Assembly (NCBI RefSeq): GCF_047495875.1
Contig: NC_092462.1
Location: forward strand, 39,779,669-39,843,668
Source of the DNA: Pithys albifrons albifrons
Taxonomy: Eukaryota > Chordata > Aves > Passeriformes > Thamnophilidae
DNA length: 64,000 bases
Direction of reading: 5' to 3'
How positions within the stretch are numbered: position 1 is the stretch's first letter; every line of letters begins with the position of its first letter. Shown piece after piece: positions 22,796-34,740 of this stretch. The notes beneath the pieces were generated by a model. It was not told where the DNA came from and searched no databases. It saw only the letters and a program-made list of their open reading frames with translations. A program made the position numbers and the translations under genes.

Positions 22796-25700
22796 AGGAT
22801 ATTAAATAATTCTAAAAATTATAAAAAGTACTGATTGTCTGCTCAATTGTTAAACTTGTGGGACAATTATTTTTCTCCTTTCATAGTGAGGTCAATAAAA
22901 ATTTTTCTTTGTTAATTTGATCTTAACCAATACAGAAAATGGAGTAGATTAAATGGAAATAGAAAAATTATTTCAAATGGCAAAATGACACCGTTATGAA
23001 TTTGGGAGTCTGAAGTGCTGTGGAACAGAAAGTAAGTATTAGACTTAAGCTATATTACCAAAAATTGTTTTAGACAAAAAAATACATTTGACTGTTTATT
23101 TAATAGTAATGCTTCAGATACTTAGAGAAAATCTCTGAGAAGTCTTTGTTTCTTACTTTTGATTTTTGTTAATTTATGTTATTAAAAAAAATAAAATCCA
23201 GCTATATTTCTTTGTCTTACATTCCAAGTGGTGTGTTTTAGCATTTTTTAATGTCACTTGGGTTTTATTTTATTATTCTATTTTATTTTAATATTTTTTA
23301 TTTTATTTTCAAAATGTCTTTAGTGTCATACTATTAATGACTTCAGTTTGTGAAGGAATTCTTCATAGTGTGAAGTTTCCAACAATCCTCTTTAAAAATA
23401 TTTAGGTAATACTGCTAAATTAATACAATTCTGTTTATACAAATTCATGATCAAAGTTTTAGGAACATTTGGAACCTCCTTTTACTTTCCCAAGGCTTCA
23501 GTCAAAATCTATTAAAGGTAATGTGGGGCTTTGAGATTATTTCAGCTGGAATTCAGAAAAGGTCTTAAGCTGATAATTGTTTATCAGTTCAGAAAAAATA
23601 AGTAATAGTTATAGCATGTGATACGCCATGAGAAATTAAATTTACTGAAAACAATAGAAAATCAATTTGAAGTTCTTCAAAATTTATATATTTATCTTTC
23701 AATGGCCATATGTATAATGATACACTATATATATTTATATATAAACTTGATAAAATTACAAATCTTTCACAATCAAATCTCTTCAAATGGTTTTAAGGAT
23801 GCAGCTTCATTTGTTTTTTAAATGAAACATAAGTGCTTTATACATTGCTTGAATCTTCTATATATACTGAAGGTTTTCAAACTGCATTTTTTTCCCAGCA
23901 AAATTCTTTGCTTCTAAAAAGGCAGCAAATACATATATTTACTGTGGTCACTAAGTCTACATTTTGTCTAGGCGCTATCTCTGTTAAGTCTGTTCTCGTA
24001 CCTGTTTGATTTTAGGAAACATACCACAGTGTTCTTGTTGATTTCTTGCTTATCATTATTTACTGAGCTATAATACACAAAAAGTTACAACTGAAAGGCA
24101 GATTAATAATTCATACCTCTATTATAAAAATCTGTAAATTGTATTCCAAGCAATGAGCTGCATCTGTTACCTAAAAATAAAAAGACAAGCACAGCAGGGT
24201 AACAATTTAGTATATGGAGCATTGCACGGCAGGAAAGTTCCCATTGAGATGACTTTGGCTTAGATGAAAGTCCTAGCTGTCTACCTTCTTTGATTGAACA
24301 GTCTCATTTTTTAAAGTAAACACTACTGTATATTCTGTGAATATTGCCTGACTCCAAGAATGTCAATAATTCTTTCTGACAAAGCCAAGCTGAAAAGATG
24401 TTAGGTTGAGAGTACAGCACATAGTGTCTTCCAAGAAATTAATAGAAATTTCTTCAGGAAACTGATTCTGATATGTAAGAAAATTTACCAAGAGACTAGT
24501 TATTTTTAATGCATTCTGTGATGGAAAAAAATTAGTAATTTCTATCAACTTTAGTTAAAAAAATATTAGCTAACTTTTACATTCACGCTTACTTTAAAGA
24601 GTGAAGCTATTGCAAAATATTCTTAATTCTTTCTGCAGTGTGGGTGAAGAGGAACGGTATGGCTCATTAATAACTGAAGAAATCTGAAGGAATTTCTACA
24701 AAATTCAGTGGGACCTTTATTACAAGAAAATAATGGGAATCTCACACCCAGTCTACCCTGCTCCTATAAAGGTCTACATCTCATGACATTTTGTACACAG
24801 ACCTATAGATATACTAGGAAAAATCAATTACATTTTGTCTTTGTTGACAATGAGGAGAGAAGTCTCAGTAATTTTACTGAGGAAGTCACATGCAACAGTT
24901 TCAACATTTTCCTCAAACTGTATTTTCCAAAACTAAATGTAAACTTTCACTGACTACCTTGTCTTTCTTAAGGAAGTACAATAGCACAATAATAAAAAAA
25001 TCTTTCTCACCGCTTGTGTTCTTCATTATTGAAGTGTCAAATATGACACTTAGATAGAGAAGTCCTTAACCATACTGAAGAATCTGGCTCCTTACATTAT
25101 AATCCAAGCACAGAAATTCGTGAAAAGGTGTTTTGGTTGTTTTGCATGATTTGTCTGTTTGTTTTGTTTCTTAAATTAGCCTCAGTTAATGACAAAGCTA
25201 TGCAGATTTTGTTTTAGAAATAAAAACAAATAATACCTGCTACATAGTGTGATGATATAACATAGCACTTGATGGCTTTTTAAAGTAGTGGCAGCAAGTT
25301 CCCAAGGGCAGGTATCAGAAAACAGATTATTGACTTAAAAGCTATGGTCCTGCTTGCACATGTTGTCTGTAACCCAAAATCTCTCTTCTGGATAGTGGAG
25401 CTATGCTCACAAGAAACATCAAGAAAAAAATGTTCCAATTTTCTATTTTGCTCCTAGCCTGAGCTGAAGAGAGGCAAGTATTTTTGGGAAATCTCAAACA
25501 TGGAAGACTTATTTTGAACTCTGCATTGCTAAAGGCAGATAAAATGGAAACTGGATGTTCTTCTACTCAGGCAACTTGTCCATCAAATAAGCAGAAATTT
25601 AAAAGAGAAAGCCACTTCTCCTTTCTTTCTGGGATTAAGATAAAAATAAAACTGGTGCAAGGCTCCTGACCTGGACTTCTAAAACTACTGTGGCTTTAAT

Positions 25701-27883
25701 GCAGATATCATCTGCAAAATTTTTATTCAACAGCTGGAAAAAAAATCTTGATTTATGTTGAAGTAAATCATAAGACATTACACTTCCATTTTCTGGAGGT
25801 AAAACTCTGTTCCTTGGAAGCTTTTACTGAAACTAAGATATTAAATGGAGATCAATCTTCTAAAAACAGGTGTCAGTTCAATTTCAGTAGTACAATTCTT
25901 TTGTGTTAGATTGTTCCTAGTCTTTTTAGAGATTTCCTTGCAAAACCATTTGCTCCTGATTTACTGTCCAGTAAGCCAAGACAGTCCAAAAAGCCAGGAT
26001 GGGTAAGGGCAATGCACTTTGTGTCAATATCACACAGCCTGTCTCAGCTGCAAGTACAACTTAGACCTGAAACATTTGTCAGCTTACTTGTTCAGCAAGG
26101 CAAGCCAAATCTATTGATAAGTTCAAGGCAACAGTGGGATGTCAAGTAGCTCTTTGTGCTTCAGTTACAGTGAACATATTGTATAGGTGTGTGAACCTCC
26201 TTAAAACACCTTTATCATACCTGTAACATTTTGGCCATGGAGGTATTATATGATGTTAATTTTAAATAATTTACAGTGGTTGTTCATGTTTTTTATGAAA
26301 ATGCATGAATATTACTGCTCAGAGCTTTCCTGAAGGCATTATACTAATTAAGAGAACAGGTATGCCAAAGTGTTTTCTTCTGCTGGGAATAAGAGTGGTG
26401 GTAGAGTTCCAACATCCACCTTCAATATTAGAAGGGCATAGAATTTAAGGTAAGGAGAAAGGGCGAAGGCTGCTCTGGTTTGTAGAGTGCAAATCCTGCT
26501 CATCTTCTGTCTGAGACATGTTGAAACTGGCAATGGTGAGGTGAGGGGAAGGCTGCTCCTACAGGCTGCATCCCTTTCTGCTTAGTGGATTTTCCTGCCT
26601 CCAAAGTCCAGAAATGCAGATCAGGAAGAGAAAAAGTGAGCACAACTAAGATGCCCTCAGCTTCATTTTCTCAGTCCCTTGTAGAGTAGGATCAGCAGAG
26701 TAACAGCACTATTAACAGACAAAACACAAATAGTCCCTCTGGAATCCTTGGAGTGGTCTGTCCTATAATTAAATCATAAAGCCAGTTCTGGATTGTTGTG
26801 TACTAATCACGTGTGATAAAATTAAATTAAAATTAAACTTGAAGGAAAATAATAGAAGGTTTTGAACCTAGATACAGAAATCACAATTTGTTCTGTTTTA
26901 CCATAAAAGAAAACAACCAAAAAATTCAAAGTAATGCTGTCTCCTAAAAAGACATAAAGCTTATGTTCTGTATTTCAGCTTGAAAAAAAAACATTTCTAA
27001 ATGGGTAGCAAGGTTCTGAAAACCTGGTTTTGTTCCATAATGAGAATTTATTTGCAATGCACCAAACTTTATGTTACTAACAAAGACAAGAAAGTCCTGT
27101 CCTACATTATTGCTCATATGAGTGGTTGTATGTGTAAACAAACTCGGAGCTGTAACTAGGGACAGATAGGTAGTGTTGTTTGTCCCCAAAATGAATTTTT
27201 TTTTCTTTGTAGTAGACTAAATTTTCACACTTTAAAAAATAAAACCCACCAAAGCAAAGAATGATAACTTCATTACTGTTATCTCTTTTCATGCCTTATT
27301 TATGGTGCTGATCCTAAAAGATATTTTCTTTTGACTTTCTAATATATTCTGATGCTTTTGTTGCAAATACACTCTGTTTGGTATCATTCCAAAGAAGTTT
27401 TAGCCTTGAAGTGCCAAGTTAGAATAGAAAAATTTTTGAATTAGGAGTAACTGTAGTGGAGTTTGCACTATGGAAAGCCTCAGTTCTTTTGCATTTCTAT
27501 CCTCTGCATGTGGAAAAGAACAAGCAATGTATACTTTTACTCATAACTAAAAATAATAAAAGTAAATATGAAGTATTTTACTAATAAGTAAAGTATTCAG
27601 AAGCATGCTACCTTGATTATCTACAAAGAAGGTTGTTTCATACATTTGTCTTTCAACAGACCTGTGCATTTATTCAAATTCTTTCTAACCAGCTTCATAG
27701 CCTCTGCTCACAAAATCATCTAAATTCCAACAATAAATAGACAGACTGAGAGTAATCTGTAATCTAGTGTGTAGGATTAGATAGTTTCTCTGCAGCCATT
27801 TTATGCTCTTGGATGAGGGAAGTTGAAAAAAGAATGCAGAGAATTTTCAGTAAATTCTGCAGCACAGAAGCAACAAAGCCAGG
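22796..27883. other. AT-rich intergenic DNA with (TTTTA)n patch
   Basis: A (TTTTA)n-type low-complexity stretch occupies 23261-23311, and TATA-rich DNA lies near 23720-23750. I see no TE family, exon or RNA gene in the remainder. Confidence 0.5.
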
Positions 27884-28632
27884 TGTTGTAGTTTGGGATT
27901 ATTATGTAAATTCTCTCCCCTGCCACTAACTGCCCATGCCAGTAGTTAACAAAAGAAGTAGTTAACTGCTGATCACTTGGATGGGGGCAGGTTTGTCTCT
28001 TTTGTTTTAGGGGACATCTTGCCATTCTTAGCTCAGCGGAACGCGGGAGCCGGGAGCCGTGGCGGTCGAGGAGGGAAGCTGCTCTGCTGGCACTGCTGGG
28101 GCTTCTGGCTGAGACGCTGTTTTCCTCCTCACCACGGCTGTTTCTCCTTGTTCCTGCATGTGGGATCCCGGGCCTCTGTTCCAGCCTGACCACCGCCTGC
28201 ACCATCACAGCCTGCCCGCCCCAGCTGGGGCAGTGACCCGGGAGAGAGAGGTGTGCAGCTGCTTTTGCACGACACGTGGTGGTTTCCCACTTTCAGCTTT
28301 CTTTTTCCTTCATCTGGGACAAGAGACACAGAGTTCATCTGGGAACTCACTCCGCAGCCAGCTGGACTGTGACATTTGACACTGCTTAAGTGTAACTTTC
28401 CTCCTGGAGGAAAACCTGCTAGGTTTTTGTTGTTGTTTTTTTTTCTTGTGGTGTTGGGGAAGCGGTTTGCACTAGTCTGTTTATATATAGCAGTTAAGAA
28501 CAGTTATCCTTCTTGTATTAAATTCCTTTTTTCCTTAAATTTTATAAAGAGTGGCATGATTATTGTGGAGAAGGCCCCCTCCCCTGCTTGTGGGTAAACA
28601 TTTTGGGTTTTTTCCCCTCAAACCAGGCTACG
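27884..28632 (+). mobile_element. GC-rich ERVL-like solo LTR
   Basis: It starts TGTTGTAGTTTGGGATT at 27884 and ends near CCTCAAACCAGGCTACG at 28632, which gives roughly mirror-image ends. The core (28010-28270) is GC- and CpG-rich, unlike its surroundings. TATA box TTATATATAG is at 28481-28490 and a polyadenylation signal ATTAAA is at 28517-28522, both on the plus strand. Length (about 750 bp) suits an LTR. The last base pair is CG rather than CA, and five-base flanks (CCAGG and TTCAG) do not match, so the 3' limit is approximate. Four ORFs of 70-135 codons on both strands are chance ORFs in GC-rich DNA. Confidence 0.75.
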
Positions 28633-29311
28633 TTCAGTTCTAAGGCATTCACAGCTATCTCTGTGGGAAAAGAGGTAGCATTCTTCTTGTTAAGGTGATA
28701 TATGTGATTTTGCAGTCAAATGGAAGAGTGTTAGAAGTTCACTCATAGAATGGAGGAATCTGGTGTAGCTTTCCCTTTCTTTAGTGTTTAAAAGGTGGCT
28801 GATGTTCTAATGTTTGGAAATTAGAGGTTTTTCCTTATATGTCCCTCAGCAGCTTATTTTTTGGCATCATTCAGGTGTCTGTAGATTAATACAGTGTGAT
28901 TCAGCATTGTGTTTAACAATTTCTTGAAACATTAAAGCTGTTGAAATACTGTAGTTGGACTGAATATTGTTTTTCTTTTTCTTTGAATTGTATTTGTATT
29001 TAAAAGTATCCAGTAAACTCAGCCAGTCTTTGCTGCAAAAGTAATAAAAATATTGTACAAGCTTGTTTTTAATTAAAATAAACCAATGTTAAATATTTCT
29101 ATTTTAATAGCTATCTATGCAAAAAGACTTGAAAGAGAAAAAAATCCAGAACTGTTGCTTCATTGAAATGACTGGGCAAATGATTAGAGTTTTATAGTAC
29201 AGAAGAAAACAGTAATGAATTATTTGCAGCAAATGATTTGTTTGTGGAATCCAGGGCAATTCTATTTTATTGTACATAAACTGAGCATAATCTTCATTCA
29301 TTTGTCCATTT
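28633..29311. other. Intergenic DNA, nothing recognised
   Basis: AT-rich unique-looking DNA. Nothing recognised. Confidence 0.5.
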
Positions 29312-29600
29312 TACAAAAAATGACATGCTGATATTTCAGCATCTGGATTACTTGTTAAAAGGCCAACTGTCTGTGTTTCCATGGAAATTTTTATGCAGCT
29401 TATCACAAGGCATTCTCAAAACCTGAGCTGGGTTGTTTGGCATTTTCTCACATGTGACTTATAACTCACATTGCATGGGTTTAACTTTGATTTCAACATC
29501 ATTTTACTGAGCCCACTGTACCAACAATGAGTATTGGACATTAAACATTATGAATTTTAAACACTTTTACAAACAGGAATCAAAACAAAATGGCAAACTC
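29312..29600. other. Candidate conserved non-coding element
   Basis: Balanced composition without repeats or homopolymers. It contains a short stem-loop (ATGCTGA, 4-nt loop, TCAGCAT at 29325-29342) and densely spaced words of the kind common in vertebrate enhancers (TTTCCATGGAAA, CATTATGAATTTTAAA). The call rests on sequence texture only. No alignment was possible. Confidence 0.2.
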
Positions 29601-32600
29601 AGAGTACCCTGGGGATAAACTATTTCTGCTACTGTTATCTGCTGTTTTTTCTTTGCATTCTACAGCCTAACAGAAAATGATCCCATACATTCTTATTATC
29701 GTGTTCCTCTGCCCGCAACGTACACTTCTGTAGGAGGTGCAGGTGTCCAGTGACACTGAAAATCAGGCAATTAGTGCTTCTGTTATGATACTGAGGCCTG
29801 ATTAGCCTCTGCCTTGTGAATACCACTTTTGACCTGTGAGAATTATTTTCATGCAGTTTATTGCCATGCTTAAATTTCTAGTTTCAGCTGGGGAACTGTT
29901 TTAAGCCACTGTTTTCTTTTTCCAGTGGACAAGTTGATATTTTAAATAAGCCGTACATGTATTATTAATAGTAGATCATATTATAAGAGGAACATAGTCC
30001 CTGAAAAATCCATAGGTCTTTTTCTGCTCACTTACAGTAAAAAGGCTGAAGTGAGGAAGGAACAATAGCTGCCAACAGAAGGTGGATTTGATGAAGGAAG
30101 AGGGAAATATGCAGGGGAAAATGGAGGAGCAACAGCACTAATTTCTTTAGGAAAAGGACAAAGAGTGCAACTGACCAAAGTGAGCAAGTACCAAAGGCTT
30201 CTCAATAGTTCCTTATCCAGGTAGTTCTTACAGATGAGCATGTTTTTTCCTGTTTAGTACTGCCTGAGCAGCTTCAGAGATTTCTAGAAGAGCCAGAGAA
30301 AAGGATAAGAGCTCTAGGTCTATACTCTCTAAAGTATTTTCTGTCTCTCATAGGGTACAGAACAGCAAATAGACTTTGTCTAAAGCCTGCCCTTCTATAC
30401 AACCATTTCTCAATGTTTATTGTAGAACGGTTTTGCAAATTTCAATGCTACATGCAGTTTTACTTGCTCATTCTTTATCTGACAAGCTTACAACCACACT
30501 GGCAACAGCAATAACACTTGTTTTTGCTGGTATTCTAATTTTCCCTTACAGCTACAAGAGGAAGAAAATTGCATCACTGTTCTAAGACATGAAGCAGCTG
30601 TCAGGTGGGTAAAAATCATTGACTGTGTTCGTGGCTTTCATGCAGAGAGGATTCAGCCCTGCTTATATCAACACCTTGACTTCACCTGTGCTAGATCATC
30701 TGCTGAGAGCAGTATTTTTACAAACCCTAAAGCACAAGCCTAATTTGTACAGTAATTCTGCAGAATGGGTTTGTGTTGTCATGTTACTGTGTCTCATCTG
30801 TTAAGTATAGCACCTTAGTTACTGCTGTAGTCCTCTGCTTTGCCTTAGTGTGTTTCTGCTGAACTCTGCAGAAACACTCCTATTTCCTTTAGTGGGAGGG
30901 GAGTTTTGTCAGCACTTTGTTAAAACCATATGCTGAGTGCACAAGTCGCCATTAGCTGAAATTTGAAAGTATAAATTTTGGTAAAAAAAAATTCCTAGCA
31001 CTGTAGCAACCTCCACTAAAATACTGCATTCAGTTCACACAGTCACCATAGACAGCATGTAACTTTTTTTTTCCTGGAAGTGCATTAAAAGAGAAAATGG
31101 GTGACACCCTAAGAAGCAATCTAAACCTTACTTATAAAATAAATAAGACATATTACAATTCACATGCACTTTCTGAATGCAAGTAAGAAAACTAAAATTT
31201 CAGAGATACGACATTATATGACAAAAATCAAGAAAGCTCATGCAGTCACAGTCTTAAAAAACAAAGTCAAAACTACTGTCTTTGGATCACCACATCTCAG
31301 ATATCAAAGTTTAGTTTTCTTGAAATTTCTGATGCTTTTAGCAAAAAATAATGTATCTCAATTTTTGAACTATTATTTTCCATTAGTGTGCACATTCAAA
31401 ATACAGTACCAGTCTTTAAAGCAGCTATGCCTCAAGATAAGTTAAATAGTAGATTGAGTGTTTTTGCAGCATCTATTTCTCCTCCTAAATTCAAGAGTAC
31501 AAGGATCACCCAGTAATAGCTGAAAGAACATATTTCATAAAAAATTGTTTATATTTGGCCTATCAGTCCAGGTTGTCTCAAGAAATATCTGCAGAATAAG
31601 TTCAAAAGAGAAGCCTGGGAACTAATATTCATCACTCACTGTGCATTGAAAATCATAGACTTCCATGGAAATGCCAGTTTTATAATGTTTGGGGGGTTTT
31701 GGTTTTTTGGGTTTTTTTTCCACAACTGAGGGAAAATCTCTCCAGATTGCACAAGAGTTAACCATTTTATTGTTTCTTCCTAGTAGTCTAGCAGGACTTT
31801 ATTTTCATATTAGCTCTGACTAACATGTTCAAATTTAATTCTGATCTTTTGTTCTCAAACTCTGTTTCTATGATTATCTGCTATGTAGAAGTTTGATATT
31901 TCTATTCCAAATCTGAAACACTAGCATGCATGCACTGAAGTATTCTGTTTTTTTCATCAAATGTCTCAGCCCTGTAATAAAATACATTTTCTACTTCTAC
32001 AAGTTTTGCTATGAATTAAAGCAGGCTGACCAACTTCAGGTTCAAGCTGGGCAACACTTATTACTGATTACATATCTGGCTGTACTGCTGTTTTGATGAT
32101 AAGTGGCCATACTGCCTCTTTTAGGACTTCCACAAACAGTACCTGATTCCTGCTGAAAGACCTAAGTACTGTTATATTCAAAAAAGGTGGATTGGAAACC
32201 TTTTTTGCTTAAGATCTTCTTTCTCTTTTGAGGGATAGAGAACACCTAAGAGAATAAATTCCTCAAAATACTTGCCTAAATTTTGAGAACTGATGTCTCC
32301 AGAAAGATTGAATGATACTGTTGCTCAAGATAAAACAGAAGAGAGAGGGGGTTTTCCTATTTATTTTTGCACTGACTTCTCCATTCTGTTTCTATGAGTT
32401 TGACAAATAGTCAGTTGATTTCAAGTCCATACCGATGCTCTCTGGCTGAGAGCCCCGCCTGCAACACCATAATCAGCAGGTTTTGGAAATGATTCAGTTG
32501 TGTTCTCCAACGTGTTTCCAAATGGATACTCTGTCTGTTGCCTCTTTATTGGAGATGCAACCCCTTGCAGCCAGAATTAATGATGAATGTTAAGTGATCT

Positions 32601-34359
32601 TAGGACTCATTTTGTCAGATTCCCAGATCCAGGTATAAAACTAGCTTTTAAGGGGTGTTTGAAAGGGACAGTGTCTAATATAGGCAGGATCATAAACAGC
32701 AAATTTAAAATCTTCCTTCTTTGTAGTATAAGAAATTTAGTAACTGCAACACGGTCTTATGGCAGTTTTCTTTTTCCAGGGATGAGTCCTGGGTTATTTT
32801 CAGTTATGCAAGAGTCTTCCCCCACATTTTCCATTGAGCATATTTTGAATAACTCTTGATTTATTTTTTATGATTTTGAATGATTCTGATTTCTATTGTT
32901 AGGCAAGTCTTCTTGGATTTTTCTTGTTTTCTTACCAAACCTTCCTCTGCGTCTTTCCAACCCTACTCTAATGCCCACTTTCTAATAATGACTTAAGCAA
33001 TTTTTCGTTATTGTAATCTCCTTTACAGGCAGGCATAGGGAAAAAACAGCATTCAGCTGTTGCTTTCTCCTATTATATTCCTTCAGCAGCAGAAAAAGAG
33101 GTTTTGCATAATTTTATTACATTAAAGATATTTTTACTACATTGACATTAACAAGAAAAACAAACAAACAAAAAACCAAAACCAACCAAACAAAAAGGAT
33201 TCATAAAATAACTCCATAACATCAAACTGAAATCTCTGGGCATCACACAACATAGTTCACAAACATTGTCAGCATCTTGAAACACAAATAGGACAATAAT
33301 TCACTATGGCAATTTAGTAAAAAGAAGGAAGAAACACCAGGTATAATGATGTCCCCCTTAACTGATTTTCTTTTCTACTCCTTGAGTACATTCATATGTA
33401 AAATGGCTTTGGATTAGTTATGCAAGGGGTCACAATCATCAAGCAAGGGCAAAGCCACCCCTTCATATGAATTTACACTCTTTAAGTAAATATGAAGCAG
33501 ACCTCATGGTATTCTTGTGGTTATAACAAACAACAGGATCAGGTATTAAATAAACATCTCCCACATAACAATATAATTGAGCTACAGCTTTGACTCAAGA
33601 CTTGTGAATGCTAGTGCTTTCAGCAAGAGCAGTCCTAGTGTTTATCTTCTGAAAAAGGTATGAAAAAAATAATTAAGTCAAATGCCAACTCTCCTTTCCT
33701 CTACTCATCTAAAAAGTCCCAAATAAAACATCATATTATGCCTGGTTTCCCCATCGGTGCTTGAGTAAGGATAAGATATGAAACTTTATGTATTTTCCTT
33801 TTCCATAGGTCAAATTAACTCATCCCTGCTACTTTCAATATCTAGGAAAAGATACCCTGCTTTATTTAGTGTCATTCAAAACATAACCAGAGTTAGAAGT
33901 GGTATATGACAGATGTCATATATATAAAGATATTCAACAGATAATTGTTCTTTGCAATAGTTTATATCTTTTTATTGATGATGCAAATAATTGAGTCAAT
34001 TAAATCAAAGTGCATGCCTGTATCTAAGACAAAGAGTGTTGAGATAATCTGAGTCTACATGTTTAGCACTTTGTGGTATTCTGTGTGTGTGATTTAAGAA
34101 AAGAACATGGTTTTTTTGAAGAACAAATTGAGTTGTCATGCATCAGTTTTTCAAATTTAGAGTCCTAACTAAGGAAAGAATTTAGTTCTGTGTGTTCAAA
34201 AGAGATTATTCTTAGAAGAATAAGGTGGAACTGCAAATATTCATACGATTTATTATAATTTCCCTGAAATAGAGAAACAAATGGAATATGAGGAATGCCA
34301 TATCCATCTCTTGCATTAAAGAGTAGACCCATACAACGATGCACAGAGCCTTTATTAAA
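29601..34359. other. Intergenic DNA with simple repeats
   Basis: Holds a G/T low-complexity stretch (31688-31720) and an (AAAC)n-type stretch (33151-33197). No TE family, exon or RNA gene was recognised. ORFs of 60-93 codons here have no recognisable motif. Confidence 0.5.
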
Positions 34360-34740
34360 AATTCATTAAACTGTAAAGTGTCTCATTTTTTAATCAGAAT
34401 TAAGCAGTTTACTAATGTCATTAGCTGAAGTCAATTTAAACCAGTAACAGCAGTTGGAACACACTGCAAAATGCTAAATTAAATACAACAAATGTTTTCC
34501 ACTTATTTTTATGAGAAATGTTAGCATTTCATATTATGAATCAAACCCACACTGCAGTTATCTCTTAAGAAATAAATTTCCCATGAATTTATTTACACTG
34601 GTCAAAAGAGGCGAAGGAGTTTTAGAAACAGAAATCCAAAGTCATGTTTAATTTCTGAGCCAATAGAATATTGATGCATGGCAAAGCTCACAAGATGTGC
34701 AGTTTTTTCCTATTGGCTAGCCATGTCCCTTGACAGTAGC
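34360..34740. other. Candidate conserved non-coding element with inverted CCAAT pair
   Basis: The stretch is rich in homeodomain-type TAAT/ATTA words and free of TE signatures. AGCCAATAG at 34658-34666 and its exact reverse complement CTATTGGCT at 34710-34718 form an inverted pair of CCAAT boxes, the kind of site bound by NF-Y. Function is inferred from texture only. Confidence 0.25.
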
